A stretch of DNA of 64,000 bases from Pogonophryne albipinna (taxonomy: Eukaryota > Chordata > Actinopteri > Perciformes > Artedidraconidae). The stretch spans positions 19,523,139 to 19,587,138 of the forward strand of contig CM053248.1 in assembly GCA_028583405.1 (NCBI GenBank). The letters are read 5' to 3'. The position numbers and the translations under genes are program-made. The notes beneath the pieces were generated by a model, which did no database searches, had not been told where the DNA came from, and saw only the letters and a list, made by a program, of their open reading frames with translations. Positions 1 to 14,600 of this stretch are shown piece after piece. Position 1 is the stretch's first letter. The number at the start of each line of letters is the position of its first letter.

Positions 1-828
1 GTTCCTGGAACAGTCTTTACTAAAAGTCTCCACTTAGGCCAACCAACTCACAAGGGCCTGATTCTGTTCATCAATGGGAATAAATATCAAGTTATCCCCA
101 TTACGGAAAACACTCCACTTCAATTTACACATTGTAAAATCTAACTGGCTGGATGACTTCATTACATGTCAAATGTTTTTTTTTTTGCTAAAATTAAAAC
201 TGCTCTTGACTTTTTATGCAAATTACATTATTATATCTGAAGTACAACGATTATTTCAACCAATAAATGACAGTATACAAATGATCACGAGCAACTTAAT
301 TGTTTTGAATAATTTCTGTAATTGGTTATTTAACCTCAGTTATTATTCCCTCAGGATGAGACTGCAGAGAGCTAAATCCATGCCATGCATTGGTGTACAC
401 GTGCCTGCAGATTACACAAACAGTAACAGCAGGGCTGCCACGTGAGTGGCCTCAGTGCTGTGTTGACTGGCCTCCATTCAGCCAATCAAAAAATTTTGTG
501 TGCTTGGTCACATGCAGCCAATCAGAAAAATCAATTCAGATCAGTGGGCGTGGCCAGGGAGCTTGTGTTGACCTAGCTTGGATATGAGGAGAAACTTCTC
601 TATCTACTGTATATATTGTAGTAAATGTTATATATTGTGATACACTTTGCACATTTTTATGCTTGCAGCCTATTTAGAAATGTTTTATTGGATTGGATGT
701 TATTCAAGCTTTTATAAGACATTTTATTTACTTCTTTAAAATGTTTTTTTGCTATGTTTTTATTATTTCATCCTTTATTTACATTTATTCTTTTTTATAT
801 TTTATTATTTCATTCTAAAATGGAACAA

Positions 829-924
<96 letters not shown>

Positions 925-1700
925 ATCAAATGGAATAGATAAATAAGCTGCGGCTGGTATACTAATTTATTGGCTGGCTTTCTGACGATAACGGCATGAA
1001 TAAGACTGTATTTGAATATATTTCCATATGACGTTCTACCTTAGATGTTACATTGGAGCATGGCCTACTTCTCTAAAAGGAACTGAGACAGATTGAAGGA
1101 CTGGTTGCCAAAAGATGTTGAATACAATTATTTTCCATTCTAGCTCACTGTGTTCAGCGCTTTAATTGTGTAATAAACCCAGTAACCTAACAGAATGTTT
1201 TTCCCTGTTTATTACAATATTTCCTTTTTTGTGACAAAATGTGTGTCTATGATGTGGATTCTAAATGCTGTAACAACACACAAGATCTTTGTCTCATCCT
1301 AACCAAAACTTGTCTGTCTGACAATCGAAACTGATAACAGCAGATTAAATGACATTCATAGGAATAGGGGTGAGGCGTTTTTAGTAACCTCTAACCACTA
1401 TGTCGTATGCAAAGCATAGATATTATCTATCTATTTATATTTTCTTTGTTTCATTCTAAAATGGACCAAATGTCACAAAACCAAAGTTACCCCCGGATAA
1501 ATTAAGTAATTTGATTATGATTTTTATGGATTAATTATATATACAGTCTATGTTAATTACCTATGTTAATGACCTATTAATTACTATGCAATATATTATA
1601 CAAATATATAGTTATTAAATATGAATTATATAATTGCTTGTTAATAACATTCCAGATTTTTTTTTTATACCATTAAACAAACAGTTTCGGTGTTTTTCCT
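1..1700. other. csnk1d upstream flank, no gene recognised
   Basis: AT-rich sequence with no exon I can support. Short open frames have no recognisable domain and no splice context. The only clear structure is the CT microsatellite at 831-920. A hexamer AATAAA-like site near 1172 could mark the 3' end of an upstream gene, but nothing else supports this. Confidence 0.5.
831..920. repeat. (CT)n microsatellite
   Basis: An uninterrupted run of TC dinucleotides of about 90 bp. It produces spurious Leu-Ser open frames. Confidence 0.97.
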
Positions 1701-1727
1701 AGATCTGCCTGTAGTTGCTAGGGGAAG

Positions 1728-1735
1728 TGACGTCA
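1728..1735. promoter_or_regulatory. Consensus CRE (TGACGTCA) in the csnk1d promoter
   Basis: A perfect palindromic TGACGTCA lies about 420 bp upstream of the csnk1d ATG and just before the presumed 5' UTR exon. This is the full CREB/ATF consensus. Use in vivo is inferred from position only. Confidence 0.5.
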
Positions 1736-1744
1736 GCTGCAAAT

Positions 1745-1942
1745 GACAGCTTTCACGGCGGAGGAAAATAACCGACAGCGGAGTGAAGCTGCTTACGATA
1801 TTAGGGGTTAAGTCCATCAGCAAAATCCGTCTCCATCCTTCTGTTTCTGGGCAATAATGACCCCGAAAATACGGAGAACATAAACTACGATTTTCACACT
1901 ATCGAACGCTGTCGATATTTTAGGTGTCCGTTCCTCAGAAAG
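1745..1942 (+). other. csnk1d: Probable csnk1d 5' untranslated exon
   Basis: A relatively GC-rich stretch ends at a good donor (AGAAAG|GTAAAA, exon end 1942). A plausible acceptor (CCTTAG) sits just upstream of the coding exon, about 14 bp before the ATG at 2153. The 5' boundary is a guess; no TATA box is evident. Confidence 0.4.
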
Positions 1943-2152
1943 GTAAAAAAGGGATGGTGACATTTGTATTGTTACGGAAGGAGCTGGGATTCTGGGGGGC
2001 GGGGGAATGTGAATTAAGGGGGTTGTATATCGGTTAGTGAAGGTGTTATCTGCCGTGGTAACGTAAACAAAAGGTTAAAAGCTAAACGTTAAGGATACGC
2101 AACGATAAACTCCCGAAGTACAAACGAAGCAACAGCCTTAGCTATCAGCGAG

Positions 2153-2961
2153 ATGGAGCTGAGAGTAGGGAACCGATACAGACTGGGCAGGAAGATCGGA
2201 AGTGGATCTTTCGGGGACATCTATTTAGGTGAGTAAAACATGTTATTTTCATCTTGACAGTACTTTCACCAACCAAATGTGTTTAGACATGTTGATTTTA
2301 AGCAACATTTTTATCATTACAGAGTTGTATTAGGTTCAAATCACGTTTGTAATAGCCTCTGTAAGCTAACATTTGTTGTTATGTATACGTAACTTAGTAA
2401 ATTAGCTACTGTAACGTTATTTTGTCCACTGAAATACTGAAAAGGATGAGATGTGAGTTGAACTAGATTGACAGATTTGTGGCATTGCAGGCATTATAGA
2501 AGATGCAGGTAAGGCAGCTAGCTTGTTTTTATGACATTATCTCCGATTATACCAGTGAAAACGTCAAATTGCTGCTGGTTTGGATTCATCCTAATAAACA
2601 TACATCGGTTAATCGACAGTATGTAATGTTATTCTTAAGAACAGGGCTCAGTATATGTAGATGTAGTCTTAATGCAGTTGTTTGCTTGCAGAGGTGGGAA
2701 GTAACTAAGTACATTTACCCAAGTACTGTACTTAAATTCAATGTTGAGGTACTTGTACTTTACTTGAGTATTTACATTGAGGTACTTGTACTTTTTCTTG
2801 AGTATTTATATTTAGTGCTAATTTATACTTCTACTCCACTCGATTTAAAAGGGACATAGTGTAACTGTACTCCACTACATTATTAGTAACAGCTTTAGCT
2901 ACTTCTAACAAAATGCATCTCTAAAAATTAAACTAGTGGACTAACTCTTTCAGTCACAATA

Positions 2962-3035
<74 letters not shown>

Positions 3036-6000
3036 ACAATATGTGTTTGTTTACAACAGTACAATTCTACTTGATGCAGCAAATGTATCTAGAAATGTCA
3101 CATATATAAATATCATAAAGACAATTTTACTGCACAATAACTCATGATAAGATAACACATTAAATGTTGCTGATAATCCTTTTGTACTTTGGACTTTTAC
3201 TTGTAATGAAGTATTTTGACAATAATGTATTGGTACTTTTACTCAAGTAAAGCATCTAAATACTTCTTCTACCACTGTTTCCTATTGGCTTCACTGTTGT
3301 GTTTTTACAGACGACGGGTAACCCTTATTGTATATCTACATGACACTTTAATTGAAGCCAAAGGTCAATTAACAAACTATACCATCCAGTTTACAGTCTT
3401 CACCAAGTTCATAGTCGTACAGTGTATAGCTAAATGAAATGCTTCAAAGTTGAAGCCAAGCCCAAGGCACAATCCACCTAGCATTTCAAATCTCAATGTC
3501 ATCGTTTTTTCCCCCTAAGTATTTCGGTATCCGTAGATTGACATACACAGTTACTTGTTGAGCACATTGGACAGGAAACAGACTTTAATTTAGTTATTCA
3601 CTAATGTCATAGCAGGGAAGTTGTCACTTTAGCAAGAGGCATAGGCAGTCTTCTAAATGAAGTCGTAGCCTAAAGGGAACCTATCATGCAAAATGCACGT
3701 TGTGATGTCTTTTATACATGCATATGTGTCCCCGGTGCGTCGAGGAACTCACGCAGCGTCAGAAAATAAAACCCTCTCTCTTTTCCTCCGTACCCAAATC
3801 TTTTAAAAACGGGTGTACAACGAGCGGATACAGATTCCATCCGAACTGACGTCAAATCGGCAGCAGACCCACAGAAAGTTGCTATCAGAAACAATGCCTG
3901 AAGTGTTTTGGACGTAATCTCGTCTTTGTTTACATTAGCAAGCCTCGCTAACACTCAGAGCTAACCTGTACTGTGTAGAGCACATGTGTTTAAAAAGCAG
4001 AACTCAACTTGCGATAAACCAACAAGAAAAAAAGCATTTTGAGCTGCATACTATTTCAGAAATAATCCTTGACGTGGTTTAAACAGGATGGAGTTTTATC
4101 ACAGCAGAATTTAAAGGGGACCTATCATGCAAAATGCACTCTTGTACGTCTTTTAAACATGAATATGTGTCCCCGGTGTGTCAGGGAATTCACCAAGTGT
4201 CACCAAATACAACCCTCTCTCTTTTCCTCCATACCCAAATCTCTAAAAACGGGGCTGCAACGGATCTGATACAGACTGACCCAGATTTGAATTATTTTCT
4301 ACGTCACAAAAGTGGTGCTCCGCTTAGTGGTAAATTCTCCACCTATCAGGGGAATGAGAGGTTGGGTCACGGCAGGCGATTGCTGCTCGAAAGCGCTGGA
4401 GATGCTGTAGTACATATGCCAGGCCTGTAAGTGGCGCTGTAGTCTGCCACAAAAGCAACGAAGAAGACTTCCCTTGCATGGTTGCCATGGTTGCCCTTCT
4501 GTTTATTCTCCCCTGTGGCTCTTTTTCTCCCTCCCCGAGGCAAGCGTTTGCGCCTCCTGCTTTAAAACAAATGAATAATGACTCTATATAATCATATGTA
4601 CGGGATAATGTGCAGCGACGCGGTCATTATGGGGAAAAGAACACCAACAGGCTGATCAGGAGCCCGACGCGAAGCGGAGGGATCTAGATCAGCATGAAGG
4701 TGTTATTTATTACATGGCCACATTCTCAACAAAGTAATGACATGACTCCCAATATTAATTGAAATGCTTTTATGGATTTAGAAAATGATTTTATTGATTT
4801 AAAAAATAGTTGTATGTATTGATTTAAATTGACATGCATCCGCTAAGAAAAATAGTCCGTTGTTACCGTTTGAACTAACGTAGCAACGGCAGGAACTGCT
4901 TCGATAGCGTTTTTGAGGAGCTTTTTGATTACAGATTTGAAAACATTGTTGCTTGCTTTAAATGTAGCACAATTCATGATGTCAAACCTTGGAAAGTATC
5001 TACACTGAACAAAAATATAAACGCAACACTTTTGTTTTTGCTCCCATTTTTCATGAGATGAACTCAAAGATCTAAAACATTTTCTATATACACAAAATAA
5101 CCATTTCTCTCAAATATTGTTCACAAATCTGAAAAAATCTGTGATAGTGAGCACTTCTCCTTTGCCGAGATAATCCATCCCACCTCACAGGTGTGGCATA
5201 TCAAGATGCTGATTACACAGCATGATTATTGCACAGGTGTGCCTTAGGCTGGCCACAATAAAAGGCCACTCTGAAACGTGCATTTTTGCTTTATTGGAGG
5301 GGTCTGGGGGGGTCCGAAAACCAGTCAGTATCTGGTGTGAGGGGTAGGGTTAGGGTTAGGGTAATGTTGTGAATGAAGTGGCCCATGGTGGTGGTGGGGT
5401 TATGGTATGGGCAGGCGTATGTTATGGACGACGAACACAGGCCATTCGATTCACAACATTACCCTAACCCTACCCCTCACCCACCCTCAAAGTGAATGGG
5501 CAGAAGCGTTGAAGCGGCAACGCACGCCGCCGTGTGTAGGGGCCGTAATGGTGAGAATATTCGCATCACGGCCGTTGTGAACGCAGCATAATGCAGTTCA
5601 GAAACCACTGTTCTGACGCTTTTAAAGCAACTTCGAGATTTTAACAGTATCAGGGGCACACAGGCCATGGTGGCCGTAGGACCTACAATTATTTTCGGGG
5701 CTTCACGGCCAGACCGAGGGGCAATGACGGCATGGCCGCCGTGAAAATCCTACCCTGGTGCACTCACAGCACTGGCAGCACTCACATTCTATGACTGAGT
5801 GACTCTCTGTATCACGATAGATATGATATCTCTGAAAAGGCATATCGTGGAGACCTAATATCGTCTCGACGATATATATCGTCATATCGCCCACCCCTAA
5901 TTTGAATACAGCCACCAGTATATTATTTTATTTTATCCTTTCATATCATACAACTGCCTTGTTTTTTGTATTGCACATCTGCTTCATTTATTCAACAAAA

Positions 6001-8600
6001 GCACTTTAACTGTATTTCTTCTTGTTTTTGTCTTTTATTTCTTTTTGTAAAAATGGTTTGCGAATATGTGTGTTTTTTAAGCAACTATTGTATGGGCATA
6101 TTGTAATTTCATTGTATTTTATACATAGTAGGGCTGCTCAATTCATCGTATTTTAATCGCAATTACGATTTTGGCTTGCAACGATTATGAAAACAACATA
6201 ATCGAAATAAAACAATTATTTATTTATTTAAAAAAAAAAATTGTATTGGTTTTTCAATTATACTTAACGTTCAGGGTAATCAACTGTTAACAACATACTG
6301 TTCACATTTTTTTTTTTCGATAAATGGATGTTTTTAAAGTAAATGGATAATCGTTTTTAATAATCGTGATATCAATTATTGACCCAAATAATCGAGATAA
6401 TGATTTTTGCCATCATCGAGCAGCCCTAACACATAGTTACAATAAAGGCTTCTTTGCTATTAAAGCATGATTAACAGAAACTAGTGTACCTTCCACAGCC
6501 CAAACTACTGCCCTATTTCAGTTCTCCTAGGCGGCTTCTTTCAGTTTGCATTACTCATTTGATGTGTATTTACTGCTCAGTAGTCATGTGTGTGTTTGTG
6601 ATTAAATAAACACTGGGAGCACTGGTCTTTCCAGTTGAAGTAGGCATCATTTATCTCTCAGTCAAAATAGCTTTAGATTTGCAGGCTTAGAAAACTTCTC
6701 TACCTAATTAAAACTTGACTTTGATGTTGTCATGTCGAAAGCAGATGTTGAAGGAGTGGACTTATGTCTTGTCACAGAGCCAGTAATGTGGTTTCTAGAT
6801 GTTGACATTAGTGGTCCGATATTAGGAATTATGACGTCATCCCGATAAACCCGATAAAAGTATTAATAGCCCCGATAATATACAATATATTTTTTGGGTA
6901 AAAAAAAAGAAAAAAATACTGCGGTGTGGGTGGATTGGGATGAGGGGCACTTGTTTTTCACTCGGCTCCTCACGTTTTGCCAGTACTGTGGTATTAGTGG
7001 TTTAGGAAGAGGGGAGTTTTTCACAAATCCAGCGCTCCCTAACTCATGCCTGGCTGTGACGTAAATGGTGTGCGGCCGTGAAGCCAGGACAGTAAACAAA
7101 CATGTCGTCGGTAGTATGGGACTATTTCAAAGTTTCAGAGTTAGATAGTTCGCTTGCTATTTGTATTAACAAATGCAATGCAGAAGTTCCACGAGGAGGG
7201 AAAAAGGCAACGAGCTATAATACAACCTGATTAGTCACCTGAAACATCGCCATCGCTACGATGGTGTGTTAAAAGCGCACGAAGATTCCTGCGCTGCTAA
7301 ACTAGCGGCGAATCCAAAGCCAGCTGCAAAGGCACCGGGGCTTTTACCTATCGACGAGGCTTTTGAAAAAGGCAAGAACTTTATTTGGGAAAATAAATAT
7401 GGTCACTTTGAAGAGTCAAAACTGTTCTTGGCTTTGTTTGGTTCATAGTAGTAATGCTCATGTCATTTGCTCACTATTAGTCTTTTTTTTACCACCAGGT
7501 GTGCAAAAACTACAGGTAGATTTAATATATATATATTATTATCGGTATCGGTATCGGTCTTGAGAAGCAGGAAGTTATCGGTATCGGTATCGGTTTCAAA
7601 AAACCAATATCGTGCATCCCTAGTTGACATGATTCTATTCTTGATCTAAACCTGTATTTACACAGGACTTATTCACTGACTGTACTGTAGCTGAAACAAG
7701 AACTTGGTGTTTGGTCAATTACATGAACCCAGCAGTTGTTATTCACACAAAATAATAATAATCATCATCATCATCATCTTTATTTAAAGAGACCTTTAAA
7801 GAGGTCCATAATGTTTTCTTTATTCAGCTGTTTAACCTTATGGTTCAGTCACTTTTTGTAAACAGTCGGAATGGATGTGCAAACTGTCTAAGATGGTCGT
7901 ACAAATTGCACCATACACCTGTCCTAGAGAAATCTCCTTCTGTGAAACAACTTGCACACTTGGAAATGTCACATTGAGAGGTTGTGCACAACATTGCAGC
8001 TTAACTAATAGATGTGGTGAAGAGTTACAGGGACAGTTGCTGCATGTGTCCACAACTATATATGCAACATTGTGGCTACAGACGAGTAACTGAGAATCCA
8101 TTTGTCCTTTTTCAGGCACAGACATTTCAGTGGGTGAAGAGGTGGCCATCAAGTTGGAATGTGTGAAGACCAAACACCCCCAGCTCCACATCGAGAGCAA
8201 GATCTACAAGATGATGCAAGGAGGAGGTGAGTTCAGTTTCCATCTTTCTATGTCATCAGCCCCACCTCACCTTCCTCATTACTTTGATCTACTTTGTTTT
8301 CCTGCTATCTTCTTCATTGTTTGTTCTCTATTTTGCCTTCAGCTTGGTGAAATACATCACCATGAGGTGTTCTCCTGACATTTTTGTGTTCTTCCCATTG
8401 TAATTGCGTTTACTTCTATGTTTTTGCAGTGGGCATTCCAACCATAAAGTGGTGTGGAGCAGAAGGAGACTACAACGTGATGGTGATGGAGCTGCTGGGG
8501 CCCAGTCTGGAGGATCTCTTCAACTTCTGCTCTCGCAAGTTCAGCCTGAAGACAGTCCTGTTGCTCGCTGATCAAATGGTGAGACCGCCTACTATTTTCT

Positions 8601-8697
<97 letters not shown>

Positions 8698-11600
8698 CTT
8701 ATGATGCAAAGCCTCCTTTCAGATTGCATCACACTTTCCACCACTCATCCAGGGCATCTGAAAATGAGAGCAGACCGGGCTTCAGTGTTTATTTGGTCCC
8801 GTCATTGAGACATATGGGCACTTGCTACTAGAATATCAGATATTTTTCTGGTATATCATTTTTTTCCATTTCGATTAATCAGAAGAGATAGAAGCCTTTT
8901 TCTAGTATTGAGTTTATCCTAAAGAAGGAGATTCCTTGGATATATTTCAGGAAAAAGATTGCTGATAGATCTTTGCAGCAACGAGATATACATTTTTGTT
9001 GTTATTGTTATCTAATAAATAATGACTGCACTTATATAGTGCTTTTCTACCTCAATGTTTGCAATGTAATGGCCTCTCATTCACACACAAATGTGGAAAG
9101 GAGGGGATAAAATAGCCAACCCTGTGTTAATGGTCCAGAGACAAAAATAATTGAATACCATTTGAAAGGCCAATGGTATGCTTCACATCATGTTTATCAA
9201 AATCATCTGCCCCTTGTCCTCCCACAAAATATGACCTAGCTAGTGTACAGAAGGATCTTTCAGACTGTTGAACTGTGGGATTGAGTTTGCCAAATATGCT
9301 CACATGATGGTGTTGTGAGCTTATTTTTCTCTTTCCTCCCTTACAGATCAGTCGTATTGAGTACATTCACTCCAAGAACTTCATCCACAGAGATGTGAAG
9401 CCCGATAACTTCTTGATGGGTCTGGGCAAAAAGGGCAACCTTGTCTACATCATCGACTTTGGCCTGGCTAAAAAGTATCGCGATGCCAGAACACACCAGC
9501 ACATCCCCTACCGAGAGAACAAGAACCTGACCGGCACCGCCCGCTACGCCTCAATCAACACACATCTGGGGATTGGTAAATAACACACAAAACACTCAGA
9601 ATAGGCTTTAAGCACATTGTTGTATTTCTTAGGCAGTGAATTGAAAGTTACAGTGCAGTATTGACCCTTCTCTTTGTCTGTTGCCCCCCTCTACAGAACA
9701 GTCGAGGCGTGATGACCTGGAGTCACTGGGCTATGTTCTCATGTATTTTAACCTCGGCTCATTGCCCTGGCAAGGCCTCAAGGCTGCTACCAAGAGGCAG
9801 AAGTATGAGCGGATCAGTGAGAAGAAAATGTCCACCCCCATTGAGGTTCTTTGCAAGGGATACCCCTGTGAGTATCTACTTGTTTTAGGTTTCCTTCATT
9901 ATAAATTATCCAAAAAATACACTAAAACACAAATTAATAAGTCGTTGTAATGCTTCAATCCCTGTACTCAACAGGCTTAGATTTGTAATAGGCATTTAAC
10001 AAAATACTCTTGCTCAGCAAAGATGGTAATGTTCATTTAAACAGTATGATTTTACTTGTATACGGTAAGTTAAGCGTTCATTCTCAGTAACAGTTAATGC
10101 TCATTATAAGGCACTTGTCATACTGGCACAACATCTTTTAAAGGCCACCTGCCTGTCAGCAACACAACTATTTGGCAAACATAAAAAGAGGTGGAAACTC
10201 GGCAGAGACAACCTGGTTCACATTCATTTTGTGGCTAGCAACGTAGTACAATACAGTGTACAATGCAGGAAGAAGAGAACATATTGTACAAGTGTGGAAG
10301 ACATTGAGCAATAGATTTTACATTCGTGACTTTTATTCATTTTGTATGAACAAAAACATTTTGACAGTGGCCCCTTAAGGACTGGGAATATCATAAGTTA
10401 AGGATTACCACATATTTAGACTTTATGGCAGGTTCAAAAGAAGGGAGTTACCACCTTTGTTTCGTGTAGCATGTCCATATTGACACAAGTTTAAACATGC
10501 ATTTTAAGTGCACGATCTACACAGCTTAGAACTTGCTCCTGCACTGCCAGTGGTGTTTAAGAAATGTTATACACCCAAGAAATGTTTTAAACATATTCAA
10601 TACAAAAATGGAATTAAGACCTGCTTTGATTTGTCAAAATGTGAAGCAACGAATAAAAGGGACATGGCATTTAATTGGTTTTGGCTTTTGATACAAGTAT
10701 TAAGATATTTCAAAATTATTTTGACCAATCATAGTCACTCGGTCATCCCATCAGCTAAGAGATGTTTTCTTGTTCTCTACCACAGCTGAGTTTGCAACCT
10801 ACCTGAACTTCTGTCGCTCCCTGCGCTTCGATGACAAGCCGGACTACTCGTACCTCCGGCAGCTCTTCAGGAACCTGTTCCACAGACAGGGCTTCTCCTA
10901 CGACTATGTGTTTGACTGGAACATGCTCAAGTTTGTGAGTACTAATTATATTCTCAACTGTATAATATAAGGTATAATTAAAACTCAAATGTTTGTAGAT
11001 ACCTGTCTTGATTTGTTGGAGAGTGTTGACATCTTCGTATTTTATATCTGATAAATAAAAGGGAAAACTGATTTTAGTTTGAAGTAATTTCGCCTATATG
11101 AGAAGAATGCTGACAGGAAATGACATCATGTTATTAATTTGTTTTACCACTCCATGCGCTGTCAGTGACTCACGTGTATTTCTACCATGCCTACTTTTCA
11201 TTCTAGAGCTCTTATACTTAAAGGCTTCTCGAGAACTGCAACTAGGTCCAAACCTGTCCCATAAAGAAGGAAGTGGTTTTAGTTTCTTTTTTGTTTCACA
11301 CAGGGAGCCAACCGTGCAGCAGAGGAAGCAGAGAGGGACCGGCGGGACCGGGAGGACAGGCTGAGGCACGGCAGAACCCCGGGGGCCAGAGCAGTCCCTG
11401 CTGCATCAGGGCGGCCCCGAGCAACCGTAGAGGGAGCCCCAGCCACCCCGCTAACACCCACCTCACACACAGGTCAGTTCCTCATGCAAATACTGGTAAA
11501 ACCATCAGTGCAGTGCAGTTAGGATTGTAATGTTAAAGTATAGACTTCAATGGTATACCATAATGTATCAGCAGTAAAAAGTGTGGATAGTTATAGGTAG

Positions 11601-14600
11601 GAATGTTGTTTAATGATGGAAGTATCAGAAACTTTAATAAATAGATCAAATAGTGTTTATTATGATCGCCACATGCATTCCCTCCTCATGTTTGATCTCT
11701 GGTCTCCAGCGAACACGTCCCCTCGACAAGTGTCCGGGATGGAGCGTGAGAGAAAGGTCAGCATGCGCCTGCACCGCGGAGCTCCTGTCAACGTGTCCTC
11801 CTCAGATCTGACAGGACGGCAGGACACCTCCCGCATGTCCACCTCACAGGTAAAACTCACCCCTGAAGACGCACCCGCTCTCTTCTTATTGGCCCAATTC
11901 CAATCCAGCCACTTAACTCTGTTAACTTAACTGTTTTCTAGACTAGACACATGTGTATTTTACCCTAAATACAATGTAATCTATAGGTTGTTTAACCTGT
12001 TAAACCCGAGAGGCCCCTAATCCGGGGCCTGCGGGGTGTTTTTTCACGAAACTGTGTCTCAGGGCTTCTTAATATTTAAAAGCCTATTAATGTGTCATAC
12101 TCATTTAACGGGAAGAAACTCAGCTAACTGACGATACAAACCGCTTTTACTGAAACAAAACACAAGTCTCACAAGAAGCGTCTAAATGAGCCCTTAGCGA
12201 AAAAATGCTAACGCACTTGGCACAGAACTCAAGGTAAAAATACCCTTATTACTTATCGTAACTGCACATACAATATATCAGATTAAAGCTGATATTCCAC
12301 AGATTCTATAGGTATTAGTATCATCACTGAGCGATCAGAGCTCGCGACAGGGGAAGCAAACACAGACATCACAACACGTAGCTTTACGGAGCATTCACGG
12401 GAGATCGTCTCACCTTAGCCGTTGTTCTGATCAGAAGTTGTGTTCAATGGCATTAAAACGATAAAAACGCTGCTGAAGGTTAATCCAATGGTTAATCCAA
12501 TGTGTCTGTCACTTTGAAATGCTTACTGATAATCCATCATTCCATTTTTATGTCAAAAACTGAGATTTCATATTAGCTGCTAATGATAGCCTTTTATTGT
12601 GGCGAGCCTAAGGCACACCTGTGCAATAATCATGCTGTCTAATCAGCATCTTGATATGCCACACCTGTGAGGTGGGATGGATTATCTCGGCAAAGGAGAA
12701 GTGCTCACTATCACAGATTTTTTCAGATTTGTGAACAATATTTGAGAGAAATGGTTATTTTGTGTATATAGAAAATGTTTTAGATCTTTGAGTTCATCTC
12801 ATGAAAAATGGGAGCAAAAACAAAAGTGTTGCATTTATATTTTTGTTCAGTGTAATTAAATGTCTTAATTTGAGAAGTTGAAATGTTTACTTTTAACATA
12901 GACTATTCCATTATATACACAAAACATCGTTGCACGTGGTCAGTAAGGGCAGCTGGTTGCCCGTCCACGCTTATTGGCTTGGAAGGGCACTTAATCAGTG
13001 TAAGAAAAAGTTTTTAGAGCGTACTTGTCCATGGACGAGTGAGTTTGGCAATTTACATTTTTCACTTGTCCAGAAAAATCGATTGGCATCGTATTTTACA
13101 TTTTCCCTCGGTTTTTACGGTACAATTTTACTGCATCACACATAGGGTTGGGTATCGTTTGGATTTGAACGATTCCGGTTCTTTTCGGTATGAATTAGTT
13201 CTGCCTTTTGTAAGCTGAATTTATCAATAATTTGTCAATAGATAAGGGCGAAAAACGTCACTTGTCCATCGGACAAGTCAATTTAAAGATATACTTGTCC
13301 GATATTGTAAATAACACGTCCCGGACGGTGGGACGTGTGCTTTTTCGCACACTGTTAATATGCAAAAGCGAAAACAGAGGGGAAGAGGAAGTTGGTGCCA
13401 GATTAGGATTGGTCCAAAGTGTAAATTAAAGATCTGAAATATACTTGGGGGGGGGGGGGGTAGTGGTAGCGGGTGGGAGTTGAGGTGTCGTGCCTTTGTG
13501 ACGTGCAACAACATTAACCTTTCTGTTGGTCGCTTGTTAGCAGACCTTTCACGCGATGGCAGAGCGAACGGGTACAGGCAGGGTCCATAGTGATGGCCCT
13601 ATAGTTTAAATCTACTACCCACTAATAAACATATGGACATGGGTTCCTATTTAAAAAAAATGGTAAATGTATTTAGGAACCTATCAATGTGATTTTAAGT
13701 GGGGGTGGACCTCAAATCCTCGAGGGGGTCCGGGGGCATGCTCCCCCGGTAAGATTTAATGTTTTTTAAATGTTGGAGTTAAATGCATCAATCTGGTGCA
13801 TTTTGAGGGGAAAATAAAGAGACTAGATCTATGGGAACACCTATATGAAACATAACTGTATACATTTCAATAATCATAAAATCATGGCCATAACCAATAA
13901 CATACCATTTCCAATATGAAAAAACACTGACACCCTCAAATGGAAATATGTGTTTACATAAATGGTGACCAAACCGTTTGAGACCCACTGAGAACTTAGA
14001 CTAAGTTAACTATCTAAACATTCAGAGTCCTTTACCTCACCTGAGCTGAGGTTATCCCGAGCTTGAATGACACACAGAGACCAATCAAGGGCTTTGATTT
14101 ATGATATGTATGACAGTGTCCATGTCTGCAGGCCACATCATGTAGACAGCCAGTCACCCTGTGTGAGGCAGGCCACTTAACAGGCCTGGCCATCGGGAAA
14201 CCCCCCGGTCCTCCCGATGGCCAGTCCGGGACTGGGTACAGGAGGCGTAGAGCGAGGGATCATTGTCCACAAGTTAATCGATCGCAGATGGCGTCGTGGT
14301 CACGGACAAAAAAATAATAATAATAATTAAAAAAAACAACAACAACAAAAAACCGAAATGGGTCGTGAAATATACTTGGGCGACCGTTAATATACCTGGG
14401 CGGGCCGCCCAAGTAAAGTCTATGTGTGGGAAACCCTGCAGTTGGATTTACATTTTAATGGTAATATAAACGTTGTCTTTATGGAAGTCTGTATCTTGCT
14501 ACTTCATAGGATTTAGCTTTAGTCTACATGATTTAAACTAGACTGATGTGGAGTCCTTCAAACAGTGCTCAGATCCAGAACAGTCCTGATGCTGTTCCAC

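Noticed and set aside
5341..5362. Interstitial telomere or chromosome fusion point
   Set aside because: Only three TTAGGG-type units, in an inverted arrangement tied to a Tc1 relic; too short for a telomere fusion.
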